From: Rhodocollybia butyracea
Lineage: Eukaryota; Basidiomycota; Agaricomycetes; Agaricales; Omphalotaceae
Direction of reading: 5' to 3'
Length of the DNA stretch: 64,000 nucleotides
Assembly (NCBI GenBank): GCA_015501585.1
Contig: JADNRY010000097.1
Location: 62,001 to 126,000 of the forward strand
Part shown: in pieces, positions 1 through 11,354 of the stretch
Layout of the letters: every line of letters starts with the position of its first letter
How positions within the stretch are numbered: the stretch's first letter is position 1
Program-made: the position numbers and the translations under genes
Notes under the pieces: generated by a model
Told to the model about the DNA's origin: nothing
Seen by the model: only the letters and a program-made list of their open reading frames with translations
Database searches by the model: none

Positions 1-1375
1 CGGGCATCGTAAGTAAATCGTAAGTAGATACTATGTTTTGAGAAGAGGGCTCGGACTCGGGATGAGGGACAGTCCGTTGACGCTATGTATGTAACCCGTG
101 TATATGTAGCAATCCATACCACAATAAAGTGGTCCAATTTTTTTTGCTATTTGTAAGCTGTCGGACGGCTGCGAGACCAGGACGTTCGTTGACTCGAATG
201 CATAGGGCCCGCGTACATTTAAATATAGAAAAACATGGAATACTGAATAGGTACTTGCACTCATCGTGGGAACCAGTCAAACACCGAAGCTTCTTCGGGA
301 ATCTTCGTCCGAAGCTCTGTGAGCATCGGGATATCTCTTCCGAATCCGCGGAAGGAGCTGGATTATCCGGTCCTGGCCACAGGAAGAAGTTATATAAGTA
401 CTTAGAGAGAAGTGATCGCATATCGTCGTCGACGGCGGACACGAGTCGAGGGCCCCATGCCAAATGCGTGACTGGTACAAATTTTTCCTTGGAAAAGGTC
501 CCCGTAAAAGATAATATCCTTGACTATTCCTCCAAAAATGAATCTGTCAGGCCATGGTGACAACGAGCTCCGACTCTTGTCCAAAGCACCGTAAGAGATT
601 AAACGATAGTAAGTTATACACGTGCATCTCGGAGCGATTTGACCATTCCTGGCATCTCGTGTAATGAATTAACCCTTTATAAGTTCCAGGTTCCCCTTGG
701 TGCCTAAGTTTGATAAGCTTCCTTCGTTTGACCTTTGAGAATGTCAAGACTGAGGCGCCGATAGTCTCACTTGTTGCCTCCGTCTCCGTTTAACTCGAGG
801 GTTCAAGAATCGAATGGCACTGGCAGCGACTATGGTGGCCCCATCAGCCACCTTTCGAAGGAGTCTAGGAAAAAGTACACTTTGAGAGGAAATAATTATA
901 GATGAACCTACTAGAGTGACTTATGATAACTAGGCTGTACTTAGGTCGGATCCTAGACTTGTCGCCAGGACAGTGTTTATTTACTCTACATACTCTTGAA
1001 TGCCCTCAGTTATGAATATCTTCGAAGAAAGTCGAGACTCCTATGGCCGTATAGTTTGGCATTCAAAGGTCCTGTGTTCTTGGTAGTGTTGAATGGACCC
1101 ATCATCCCTCAGACTTCCCCGTCTCTTGCCCGTCTCACGTCAAGAAGTGCATTGCGTTGCATAATGATTCGTCCCAAAAAACCTTTTGCTTCTCTTTATT
1201 CCCCAGCCTCTGAATAGCCTGTCAGGGGACAGCTATCCCGTTGGATTTCCGGCTTCGGAATGAATTTTTGAACAGGATTGTTTTCACTGAGTCCTGATTG
1301 ATTAAAGATTTGGCAGGAAGCTGAAAATGGATAAAATGGTTCTGTGAGACATGCGTAGTGCTGTAAACCCCCATC
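1..1375. other. 5' flank, no supported gene
   Basis: No reading frame here shows a recognisable domain or a convincing splice pattern. The open frames on both strands look like chance. A TATA-like stretch lies near 391-400, but no gene start can be tied to it. The last part is the upstream region of the membrane-protein gene that begins at 1376. Confidence 0.5.
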
Positions 1376-2691
1376 ATGTCTTCCACAAGCTGGACTCCTG
1401 ATGAGACTCCGGCTCAACTTTTGTACGAGCGCATCTATCTGGCCGGTTTATTCCTTGGCGCCGTTGGCTTCGGTATGGCATTGTACTACTACTTTTGCCC
1501 TTTCCAGCTTAAAACTTTCCGCAGGTGTACACGCCACGCTGTTCTTCTCAGCGTTCAAACTGCTGTACGCTCGCAGACAATATCGCCGAGAGCAAGTGTT
1601 CCTGGGATATATTGTGGTTGTCTTCATGTTATCAAACATAGGAAATGGAACGAACATTAAATTTGCGCAGCAGGCATTTATTGATAACCGAGGTTCGTTT
1701 ATGTCCACTTCGGTTTTTTGCTTCTAATTGAGAATGGTGCATCATGATCCCGCCAGACTATCCTGGTGGACCAGGCGCATATTATGTAGAGGAAAGCACT
1801 GCACTTATGGTGGTGTTATGTAACTCCGTTTACATAACTCTAACCTGGTTTCAGGATGGACTACTGGTAAACTAGGGAAAATATGCTCCGTGACCTTAGC
1901 GCGCTGAGCACCGTTCACAGCTGTATCGTTTCTTCATAATTTTTGGAGGGAACAGAACTTTTCTAGGGCTGCCAGTATTTATGTTTATTGCCTCTGTTGG
2001 TAAGGTAAAATCATTCTTATAATGAGTAACCGTCCTAACAATTGTCAATAACATTTGTCTTTAGTTCTTTCCTGCTTGCTCATCGCCATGCTAAGTCGGC
2101 CCGATCTCACATTATGGAGCACAATAAGCGTTCAATTAGCTCTGTCATACGGGTCAATCTCCATCGCATTCAATCTCTTAGTGACAGTGTTGATCTGTGG
2201 ACGGTTAATGGTCATGCGCCAAAGGCTCAAAAAATCAGATCTTCACCAGGATAACCATTCTCCTTATACCACGGTCGCTGCAATGCTCATAGAATCGGCC
2301 TTTATATATTCTGCTACCGCACTTGCAGTCTTAATCAGCTTGGCGCTGAACAGCCCGGTGCAAAATTTGTGGCTGCCATTGCTGGGCCAGGTTCAGGTAA
2401 GAAGTGGTGCCATCTCTTTTTGACTCTTGAGCAGAAGATGACATCGCGATGTAGTCGATTGCACCGCTCTTAATCATTCTTAGGGTTGCTGAAGGGAAAG
2501 CATGGTCTGCAGAGACTCAAGAGATGCTTATATCAACCAACATAAGATTTGGAACTCAAAACATGCTCAGTGGAGGCTCAGATCACAAAGTTGCATCTAC
2601 TCCTATATTAAATACATTGGCACCTGCTGAAGCTGGTGCCTACACTGAGTCTGAAGCTACTAGTGAGCAGTATGATACTAAATCAGGTTGA
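1376..2691 (+). CDS. Seven-transmembrane basidiomycete protein of unknown function
   Basis: I join six exons: 1376-1472, 1525-1692, 1757-1866, 1921-1999, 2065-2396 and 2455-2691. They total 1023 nt, in frame, for 340 residues, and every intron (52-68 nt) has GT..AG ends. Seven hydrophobic segments follow a short N-terminus that carries LYERIYLAG; helix 5 runs into LICGRLMVMR. After helix 2 comes FAQQAFIDNR followed by YPGGPGAYYVEE, a layout I associate with a large Agaricomycete family of seven-helix proteins without known function. The C-terminal 70 residues are polar and rich in Ser, Thr and Glu, probably a cytosolic tail. The frame is unbroken, so the gene looks intact. It would sit in a cellular membrane; a receptor role is only a guess. 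The genes at 28 and 49 kb share the architecture but not close sequence. Confidence 0.8.
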
Positions 2692-2997
2692 CTCCTTAAG
2701 ATATTTTCTCCATACGGTATATCTTGCTTTGACTTCCTCGTTATGGATATTTTTCTTCATTTATACTTCTATCAATTGCTTCTTGGATTGCGTGCACTGT
2801 ATGAGACCTACGATCACTGTAGACTAGTCCTTTATAGCCTTTTCGCCCCTCAGCTGTACTGTTACCATACATCAACTGAGATGAGTTTTCTCTTTATTCA
2901 TAGACCTTCCAAGATCCCTTGTCTACTTATATTTCACTTCTAGTTACATTGTCCACAGGTACACTCACAGCATTATTAAGAAGAACTTAAGTCCTGA
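2692..2997. other. 3' flank of the seven-helix gene
   Basis: T-rich sequence with short hydrophobic open frames and no domain or splice evidence. Probably 3' untranslated region and spacer. Confidence 0.4.
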
Positions 2998-3389
2998 AGT
3001 TCGGGAACCCTGGTGGCGATGGGTAGGGTTGCAAATAGTCACAAACGGTGACCTGACGGTAACATCACCGATAAATCAGCGATCTGGCCATCAGCGCCTA
3101 ATTGAAAGCTATTTTCCGCCAATATTCTGAACTTTTGCTGATCTTAGTGAGCCTATATTATTCTGCTGGAAAAAGCTTGTATAATGAGAATAATTCAATC
3201 AATAATTTCAATAATTGAGATGTTTTTCTTATTCAAAATACAATAGTACAAGGAGGAAAGCATCCCAAATAAGTACCAGAAAATGCTGTTAAAAACCTTT
3301 GTCGTGAGAAAATCTAATCTCATTTTCCTTGCATTTTCCGATGTAACTAAAAACTCAACCTTACCCAACCCCACCCGGGTTCCCGAACT
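2998..3389. repeat. MITE-like element with 35-bp terminal inverted repeats
   Basis: The left end reads AGTTCGGGAACCC and the right end GGGTTCCCGAACT; the match continues imperfectly for about 35 bp through a GGGTAGGGTTG / CAACCTTACCC segment. The interior is AT-rich and non-coding. No target duplication is obvious. A single end of the same family (CTGTTCGGGAACC) occurs near 45213. Confidence 0.6.
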
Positions 3390-3410
3390 GCGCCTTATGG
3401 ATCCCAGCCC

Positions 3411-3520
3411 AATCTATGACCAATACATATGTGATGACCAGATTGAAAGTGCTTTGTCACTTGACCCATGCCCTCCCAGGTTGTCTTTTCTAGGAATCAA
3501 TGAGCACACAATATCAGTAT
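3411..3520 (-). pseudogene. Urease fragment (exon 6 and adjoining intron), decayed
   Basis: The plus strand from about 3411 aligns by eye with 14085-14210 of the urease locus. Shared blocks include TGTGATGACCAGAT, TTGACCCATGCC and TTGTCTTTTCTA, followed by an intron-derived block with ATGAGCAC. The copy therefore carries exon 6 plus part of the neighbouring intron, so it is a DNA-level duplicate rather than a retrocopy. It has indels and cannot encode a protein. A second urease shard lies 180 bp downstream in the opposite orientation. Confidence 0.7.
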
Positions 3521-3702
3521 CTGTCAGTCATACCTAAAGATGGACACAAGTCCAGTTCTCACACAGGTACTTGCAAGTCGATTGATATCATGTGACCAAA
3601 GATGAGCCATCATTTTTGACCAAAAATCTTATTGTTCATCTTTGATGGAATCATTGACATCTGAACTGTTCCAATAGTGGATGATGTCCACCCTTCAAGG
3701 CA

Positions 3703-3858
3703 GTGAAGAACTGTGGGACCATTGGAAAGAAGGATATGAAAGATAACATGCCCAAGATGAGAGTGGATCCAGAGACATATGAGCCTTCAGGTTAAGGCTG
3801 ATGGCGAGATTGTGGATATTGTGCCGGCAGTGACTCAATGAGGCTGATTGGGATGGGG
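3703..3858 (+). pseudogene. Urease C-terminal fragment, decayed
   Basis: Read on plus, this region gives VKNC, IGKKDMK, MPKM and VDPETYE, then ADGEIVD after a shift. These are the same words as the C-terminus of the urease at 11355-11687. A frame break follows VDPETYE, and the last dozen codons are scrambled. It lies in the opposite orientation to the resident gene and to the shard at 3411, so the two fragments did not arrive as one collinear block without rearrangement. Confidence 0.8.
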
Positions 3859-4102
3859 TATACTTATTACTTAATTTATTCTATAGGAATTTTGTGATTA
3901 GGGAGGGACAAAATTGACATTAAGTATGGCATAAGGTAGAAAGACAAGCCAACAATAGTAGAACAAATAGGAAGCAAAGATAATACAACTGGTTTAAAGT
4001 TTACATACCAATACTTACAACAAGAGTAACATTCCATAGATAGTAACCAAGACAATTGTTCCACAATTAGTATCTTGAAGTATAAGTATAATGAGGACCA
4101 TA

Positions 4103-4473
4103 CACCAGGAAAAGTGTTTTTTTTCCTAGGGGACCAAGGGTGGCCTAAGGAAAACTAGGTGACCTATGAGCCCCATGGCATCCTAGGATTTGGTACTTGT
4201 CTTAAGGGACTCACAGTTTCCCAGGATTCCCTAGGAAGTCCTATGAAGACCAGGGCAAAACTGGGTTTTCCTTAGTTTTCCCTGGTTTTCCCAAAGTTGT
4301 CCTGGAATTGTCCTGAGGTATCCTAGGATATCCTAGGAAATCCTGAGAAATCCTGGGAAGCTGTGAGTCCCTTAAGACAAGTGCCAAATCCTAGGATGAC
4401 ATAGGATTCATAGGTCACCTAGTTTTCCTTAGGCCACCCTTGGTCCCCTAGGAAAAAAACACTTTTCCTGATG
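4103..4473. repeat. Foldback MITE, family F1, copy 1
   Basis: Two arms of about 110-120 bp are near-perfect inverted copies: the left begins CACCAGGAAAAGTG, the right ends CACTTTTCCTGATG. They share blocks such as GGTGGCCTAAGGAAAACTAG and its reverse complement. The centre is rich in CCTAGGA/TCCTAGG palindromes. The whole element could form one long hairpin and has no coding potential. Copy 2 is at 45919-46281. Confidence 0.85.
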
Positions 4474-5568
4474 TAGACAAGACAATAACACAAAATTCCT
4501 GAAAATTACTAGTTAACTTGTAGTTAACTACCATAGGTCAATGTCTCCAATTCCATGCGGTATTACCTGTTCACACCAGTCACAAACCAATCATTTACTA
4601 GGACTCCAAAGTCCAAATCTGAGTCAGATATTTGACAGTTGGGTTGTAGGTGAATGTGGTGGGGGTACAACTTATGGGAGTTGGAAGCTCTGCAGAATCA
4701 GTTCGGATCACAAATGCCCTGCAACTCCCATGCTCAGGCCTATGCCTGTTTGAAAACTGCGGATGTGGAACTTTCCAAGTGCACAATATGTAGATGCGGG
4801 GTTGGCCCTAGAAGTCAATGTATCAAGGTCATATTCCACACTGACTTTCTTCTTGAGCACAAGCATCTCCTCATCTAGCTCTTGTGCATTTTTGGGTTTT
4901 CCAAGTGCATGGTATGTAGAGGCAAGGTTGGCCATTGCAATCAATGTATGAAGGGGATGATCTCCAATAACTTTCTTCTGAAGTACAAGCACCTCCTCAT
5001 TCAACATCTCTGCACTTTCCAACTTTCCAAGTGCACGATATGTAAAGGCAAGGTTGGCCATAGAATTCAAGGTGTTACGGTGGTGCTCTCCACTGATCTT
5101 CTTCTGGAGCACAAGCACCTCTTCATCCAGCTTCTGTGCACTTTCCAACTTTCCAAGTGCACAATATGTAGAGGCAAGGTTGGTCATAGAAGTCAATGTA
5201 TCAGGGTGGTGCTCCCCAATGACTCTTTTCCGGAGTAGAAGCACCTCCTCTTCCAGCTTATGTGCACTTTCCAACTTTCCAAGTGCAAAATATGTAGCGG
5301 CAAGGTTGGCCATGGAAGTCAATGTACCATAGTGCTGCTCTCCAAGGACTTTCTTGCGGATCACAAGTACCTCCTCTTCCAACTTCTCTGCACTTTCCAA
5401 CTTTCCAAGTGAATGGTATGTTGAGGCAAGGTTGGCCATTGCAATCAATGTATGAGGGTGATGCTCCCCAATGGCTTTCTTGCGGAGCGCAAACACTTGG
5501 ACTTCTAATTTCAGGGCACTTTCCAACTTTCCAAGTGCACAATACGTAAAGGCAAGGTTGGCCATGGA

Positions 5569-6307
5569 TAGGGTTTGAAGGTCCAATTCAATAAACTGCA
5601 TAAAACCAATGAATTGCACTGAACTGAACCGCAAAATGAACTGATGATAGATGGACCAGTCCATGATTTAAACCTGGTCCAATTCATGGTTCATCAAAAT
5701 CTCAGAAAAAAAGTGAACCGCAGAGAATCAGTTTAAACCGGTCTAAACCAGCACAGCCACATAGTAAATATAATCTAGATAAATGAGTATATTTTCTTCA
5801 ACTTTTATCCATAAAATTCATATTTTCTAATGGTCTCAAACAATAAGACCTAATATAAGGCTGCCAGGCCTGGAAAGACTACTCATAACCTATTGAACAG
5901 TGCCATGCAACAAGTCCGAGAGCCAGTCCTGATACAATGCACTACCCATGGTCTGTTTTAACAGGCAACCAATGACTGCCAAACCTGGAAAGCATTTCCC
6001 AATGGTAACAGAGCAGTGTAAGGCAGCCTGGAGCATAGATACTTGAATGTTTTATAGTAGTTTCTTATGTTGTTTCACTCATTACATATCATCCATGTAC
6101 AGTTTAAATCAGTTTAAACCGGTCTGCACCAGTTTAAATTTGCACTGATTTAAACTGCATGAACTATGATGAATTGGACCAGTGGACCAGTGCAATCAGT
6201 GCAGGTCCATGATTCATCCAGATTTAGGTATTTTATGGACCGGTCCAATTCATGATTCATTGAATTTTTGGTAAATAAACTGAATTGGATTGGACCTTCA
6301 AACCCTA
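5569..6307. mobile_element. hAT-type MITE (739 bp) inside the TPR-coding exon
   Basis: Ends are inverted: TAGGGTTTGAAGGTCCAAT at the left, its reverse complement at the right (ending CCAAACCCTA in the last bases with minor differences inward). It is flanked by perfect 8-bp duplications GCCATGGA at 5561-5568 and 6308-6315. The interior carries short CAGTTTAAACCGGT-like direct and inverted repeats and no coding frame. An 8-bp duplication and short TIRs fit a non-autonomous hAT element. Confidence 0.9.
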
Positions 6308-7500
6308 GCCATGGATGTCAATGTATGAGGGTGGTGGTCCCCACTAACTTTCTTCCGGAGTGTGAACACTTCCTCATCCAACTTCTGTGCACTTTCCAAC
6401 TTTCCAAGTGCATGATATGTCAAGGCAAGGTTGACCATGGAGGCCAATGTATCAGGGTGGTGCTCCCCACTGACTTTTTTGTGGAGCAGAAGCAGCTTCT
6501 CTTCCCACTTCTGTGCGCTTTCCAACTTTCCAAGTGCATGATATGTCAAGGCCAGGTTGGCCATGGAAGTCAATGAATCATGGTTGTGCTCCCCAATGAC
6601 TTTATTTGAGAGAACAAGTACCTCCTCTTCCAGCTCTTGTGCACTTTTCAACTTTCCAAGTGCACAATAGTATGTCAGGACAAGGTTGACCATGGAAGTC
6701 AATGTATCAAGGTGGTGCTCCTCATTGACTTTCTTGGATTGGTCAAGCACCTTCTCTTCCAAGTTCTGTGCACTTTCAAACTTTCCAAGTTTAAAATATG
6801 TAGAGGCAAGGTTGGCCATGGAAGTCAAACCATGAGGATGGTGCTGGCCCATGACTTTCTTGGAGAGCACAAGTATCTCCTCATCAAGCGCCTCCCTTTG
6901 TACCCAAAACCCACCATCTTCAAAAAATATCAGACAAGCATCTGCGCACATGAATGGTGGGCAGATCTTGCAAGCCAATGTCATGAGCATGAATGCTCAG
7001 CTGTTGCCGAAAACTGATAGTCCTCATTTGTTTTGCCCACTGGAGTAGCACGTCCGAACAGTAATATTGCTCCGTACCTCTGATTTTTTTTGTCTTCTAT
7101 AGTTTCATGGGTGCATGCATGTAGGACTGAATGAAATCCAAGCATCTTTTGTGTACTGTCATATGATGCAAGGGATAACTGGCATAGCTCATCAACACTC
7201 TGATCCCACGAATCCTCCTGGATAAACAAAGCCAGAAATTTCTCTAATATATCTATACCATTAACTGGTTCATTCTCTCCTGGGTATGTATCCCTTCCCG
7301 CAAAGGCGGCTGCACGTGCAAATATTTTCAACAGAATGGCAGTTGCATGCAAATAAGCACACATTTGCATCAAACCCTGAGATGCCAAGCTGAGCTTCTC
7401 AAAACTAAGCTGAAAGGCACCAAACACTGTTCTCTGGTAGTTGTCCAGTGCTCTAAGTCTGTAGTTGAGGATATCCTTCCTTTTATTATTGAAATGTGTC

Positions 7501-8098
7501 TAGTGTTGTGCCGGCTGGGCCCGGCTCAGAAACCCCGGCTACGGCTCAAAAGCCCCGGCCAAGGCTCGTCAAAAATCTGAGCCGGCCCTAGCCCCCATGA
7601 AGGGCCGGCTCAAAGCCGGCTCAGGCTCAGGCCGGGCCCAAGCGCTAAAGAGACATATCTTGAGGCGCTAAGCTCCCTGTCCTCGGTGGACTCTACACCA
7701 TGATACTTTTGGCTTTCTGGTTGCTTTCTGAGTGTGTGCAGGTTATACACCTGCTTTTTGAGATGATTTGGATCTGTACGGCCAATGCAATACATTCATC
7801 AGATAGGTGGAACAAATTGTTTGACACTAATGGAGCCTTTTTTCAGCCTTGTTCATATCTCTGGAAACCATGAGTGTAAAATTGGGCATAAGTGATGATA
7901 CATGTAGTGTAATTTTTGGCGTGCTGCTCTATGCTTCATTAAGCGCTGAGCTCCGGCTCAGGCCCCGGCCCAGGGCTTTGAGAATTCTGAGCCGGGCCTT
8001 GAGCCCTTCTGAGCCCTATGACGGCTGGGCCAGGCTAGGCTCAAAGACGGCCGGCTTTGGGGGCTCAACGGCCCTGAGCCGTAGCCGGCACATCACTA
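7501..8098. mobile_element. hAT-type MITE (598 bp) inside the NB-ARC/TPR exon
   Basis: The left end is TAGTGTTGTGCCGGCT and the reverse complement of the right end is TAGTGATGTGCCGGCT. Perfect 8-bp duplications AATGTGTC flank it at 7493-7500 and 8099-8106. Both ends are GC-rich with many GGCTCA/GCCGGCT motifs in direct and inverted order; the core is AT-rich and non-coding. TAGTG..CACTA ends with an 8-bp duplication are hAT-like. It is a different family from the MITE at 5569. Confidence 0.92.
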
Positions 8099-9480
8099 AA
8101 TGTGTCAGGTAATTCCCCAAAGTACATGTTACATTTGCATGAATATATGCTCCAGCTGTTGAGACAGCAAGGGCTTGGCAGCCTAGAGCTTCAACAATTT
8201 CAGAGGCCACATTTTGAGTTTCTTCATGGCTCTCTTCATGTGCATGCTTAAGCAGCAGTTCAATGGCATCATCCTTGTTCAAATCAAAAAAGCCTATATG
8301 ACATCCAGGTGAGTCCATCTCAGATGTCCCCACAAGGCGACTGGTGATAATAATGTTCCCATGTGTGCAAATAGGAAGATAATCCTTGAGGTAAAGCTGC
8401 TCATCATCAGCAGAGTCAAAGATGCACATCCAATTCTGATGAGTCCTTGCTAGGAAGTTGCGAACATCTTTGATCTGATTACCAACACCTCCTGCCTTGG
8501 CAAGCTCTTTGAAATCCGAAGTGAGTGTTTCTTTAGAGGTTGCATCAAAGAACCATATGTTTGAAAATCTGCAACAAACCATCAGTTTACATTGTTACCA
8601 GTTTTAACTATTGGATTACCTTGATGATTTATCCTGAATAAACTTAGAAACAGTCTGTGTCTTTCCAGTACCTCCACTAGCCACTAGAGATATAATGCGC
8701 TGTCCAAGCATCAGAGCTCTTTGAATTTGACTCCAGCATTTGGCCATTACAGAATTATTGGTAGCCTTGGTGGGGAGCTGAAATGCATGAGCAAAAGATG
8801 ATGCCAGGTTAGAGACAGTGGAGTCAGTGCTTGTCACAACAATAGGGCATCTCAGGCAGCCAAGAAAATGGTCTTCCAAGGCCAGGGATGCATGCGCATT
8901 CTCCAAAACCAGGATGGTATCTAAGGAAATTGACTCAAAAACTTGCTGGTTCTCTGATAGTGCATTGGTCAGGGCCTGCTTCGATGTTGCGTCTATATAG
9001 ATGGTAGGTCTCCTGGAGAATAAGATATATATATTTGCCAGGAGCCAAAATATTGGACTTATTACCTTGAGAATGCCCTCACAAATCTTGCAAGGCTAGC
9101 CGGATCTGAATTGAAGACTGTTATTACTGGGGCGGAAAAAGCTTTTACAAGTTTGCTGAGTGTATCTGCCTTCCCCACAAAGTATTGACTTGGGGCCGGG
9201 CACTTCAGAACATCCGAGCTTGGTATTTGAACATTATCTGATTATATAGATATAAAAAGACTAGCATTCAAAATTGCTAACATTTCTTACTATGGTTCGG
9301 GCCTTGGGGATTCCTTTGATAAACAATGAAGGTAGGCTGTCCCTCAATTCGAAAGTGTGCTGCGTGAGAGAACATTTAGTGTCTAAATGTTGAGTTAAAA
9401 TCAAATAACTTGGGTGATATTAATGACTCACAAAGAGGGCTCGAATCTATCAGCAGGTGGTATCTGACAAGGATAAGAGT

Positions 9481-9489
9481 CCTTATATA
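9481..9489 (-). promoter_or_regulatory. Probable TATA box of the NLR-like gene
   Basis: On the minus strand TATATAAGG lies about 105 nt upstream of the proposed start codon at 9375. Position and sequence fit a core promoter; no transcript data support it. Confidence 0.4.
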
Positions 9490-9715
9490 CCCTAAATATA
9501 CAACTCAGGAACATACTGTCCATGCAGCATCGAGATCATTTCCTACCCTGTGTAAATAGTTTACTTGCGAGTGTGGGCCATCGCGCAAGCGCGTGGCAGG
9601 TACGAGTCCTGGAAGAGACTAGGTATGAAATGCAGACGACACTCTGCAGTACATCGCAGCAGAAGGTAAGTATGTGCCTGGGCCCAATAATATATTAACA
9701 TTTCTGATACTCATA

Positions 9716-10042
9716 TTATCCAATACACTCTCCTGAGCAAGAACGAACAGCGCAATGGAAGCTGGCGACTGCTCTGGTTGAAAAGATATTGACCCACTGG
9801 AATATAAGCGGAGGCAACATAGCAGCGAATGTCCGGCAAACCGTAAGCATGGAAAGGAGCTCTTTTTGGTTGGAAAGATGCTGAAGTTCAAGGGCGCTGC
9901 TATCATTCAATGGAACACGAGTGATGTCAAATGAAGGATCAATGTAGCAAGCGACATAAATTTGCAAAATTTTGGTGGTGAGCTCGGTAGGCACTATGAA
10001 AGAAAAATCAGTGCGAGGAATGCGAGGGATACCCGAATACAC
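9716..10042 (-). CDS. F-box-like protein, short or truncated
   Basis: The open frame of 108 residues contains VPTELTTKILQIYVA, then KELLSMLTVCRTFAAML, then PLIFQWVNI. This follows the pattern of basidiomycete F-box-like proteins: a xPxEL helix, a gap, a second helix with VCR, and a conserved Trp. F-box proteins of this group usually continue for 300-500 residues with leucine-rich sequence. Here the frame stops soon after the domain at 9716, and no following exon was found, so the gene may be truncated. The function would be substrate recruitment to an SCF ubiquitin ligase, inferred from the family pattern alone. It lies upstream of the NLR-like gene on the same strand, without an evident link. 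Confidence 0.4.
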   Translation of the reverse strand: MYSGIPRIPRTDFSFIVPTELTTKILQIYVACYIDPSFDITRVPLNDSSALELQHLSNQKELLSMLTVCRTFAAMLPPLIFQWVNIFSTRAVASFHCAVRSCSGECIG

Positions 10043-11354
10043 TCACAAGAAGTAAAGGAAGGCATTTTGTCCAAGGTTAGAAAGGGCAGTAAATATCAAA
10101 GTTGTTGATGGAACCATTAAATACACCGAAAGAGGCAGCGCATGCACTTCCACGCTGCCAACAAAAAGTAAAAACCCAAGGAAGTAAAGTGCAGGGGTAC
10201 AAAACAGGAAGTAATGAGATATATATAAATGCCTTGTGGCAAAAAAGAATCCACTGCACTGAGAATTTGCGGTAGGTAGAATTTGGAGTCAGGCATGTGA
10301 GTCTTGCGTCAAAATATGTGCATGTAAGAGACAGAACTGCAGCGGTGTTTAATGCAGGAAAAAATGTCAAGAGGATGGTTCGGTATCAGTCAGATGCATC
10401 GATGCGCTGGGTAAACATGGTCGCACTGCCACGCAGTAAGCGGTAGGATGTGAATAAAGAGAGTAAGTGGTGCAACTGGGAGCTGCAAAAAGTGCAGTGA
10501 GAAGCGTTGAACTTGTTGTTGAGCACTGAAGGTAAATTCACAAAATCACATGACAGGTGCTTTGACATCCCAAATAAGGCGAAACGATTCTGCTTAGCTT
10601 AATTTGGACGCCATCAAAACCAATTGGGACGAAATTCCCACGCGAAACCGGCCATAAGGACGAGCCTTCATTACATTCAGGACTCGTAATGACTCCCCCA
10701 GCCAATCATACTTGAGCTTTCCCCAAGGAATGACGAAGGGGGTGAGAACCATGTGGGAATTTAGAGACATCCCCAGAGAAAAGTTTCGGAGAACCTGTCA
10801 CAAGGAGGCATCATGCTTGTCCCCAATTGTGCGGCGAAAGCAGCTTAGAGCCTTTCCACAACTCAAACAAATTCTAGGGCTGCCAAGCGCGCCACGCCCA
10901 GAGGCTATAGCGATCAACGGTCGCGAGTACAGTAACAAGGGCGCCCGCACGCGGCCTGTCTCCCTCGGAAGGCTGTGCTCTAGCCCTACAGATATCTCTT
11001 CTCCCGCTGTTATGATCGATACCCAATAATATACAGAGACCATGTGTGTCCAATCTACAGCGCTTTAAATATATGCATACTCCATGTGACTTTGAGCTGA
11101 GACAGGTCACAATTACAAGTTTTATAGTAACTTAGTGATGTACCGCAGCTTTGGCCAGCACAGTGCCGAAATTGAGTGCAGCCACTATAGGTCACAGTGT
11201 TTGGTAACTCTGAATAACACTCCATTTTTCTACTACTCACAAGTGGTCGAATCCAAATGGTCGAACAACCAGGAGTCTAGGCCGACACAACTCCATACAA
11301 ACTTCAATCAGTCCAATACAACCTCAACTCCTATTCCCCCAGAGTCAAAACCCC
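10043..11354. other. Spacer between F-box-like fragment and urease
   Basis: Short open frames on both strands show no domain. The segment 10690-11030 is GC-richer than its surroundings, but I recognise nothing in it. The stretch directly before 11355 is the urease 3' flank. Confidence 0.4.

Larger units (their letters stand above)
4708..9375 (-). pseudogene. NB-ARC/TPR (NLR-like STAND) protein gene, interrupted by two MITEs
   Basis: This is a fungal NLR-like signalling ATPase. The start at 9375 has an A-rich context and a TATA box about 105 nt upstream. Exons 9375-9291, 9237-9066, 9012-8620 and then 8568 onward splice in frame. After a short N-terminus comes CPAPSQYFVGK, then a P-loop SGGTGKTQ, a Walker B-like CIFDSADD, GNIIITSR, and ALGCQALAVSTAGAY in the GLPL position: a complete NB-ARC set. 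A helical linker leads to about 13 tetratricopeptide repeats of 42 residues (LTSMANLASTYHALGKLESA and variants) of the kinesin-light-chain type. Two MITEs (7501-8098 and 5569-6307) sit inside exons; removing each with one 8-bp duplication leaves the frame continuous. Two further one-base breaks (about 7016 and a six-base A/T run at 6922-6927) lie in the linker. The gene is thus either recently inactivated or partly affected by assembly errors. Such proteins are linked to non-self recognition and programmed cell death in fungi; its trigger and output are not visible here. Confidence 0.85.

Noticed and set aside
129..560. Plus frame of 143 residues near the window start
   Set aside because: No domain, composition typical of chance frames, a longer overlapping frame on the other strand, and no splice support.
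4763..5549. Plus-strand frames with repeated FPSAQYV/STSSSS words
   Set aside because: They are the antisense of the tetratricopeptide repeats of the NLR-like gene.
10690..11030. Possible rRNA or structured RNA (GC-richer block)
   Set aside because: No rRNA core sequence was recognised and no clear stem arrangement could be assigned.
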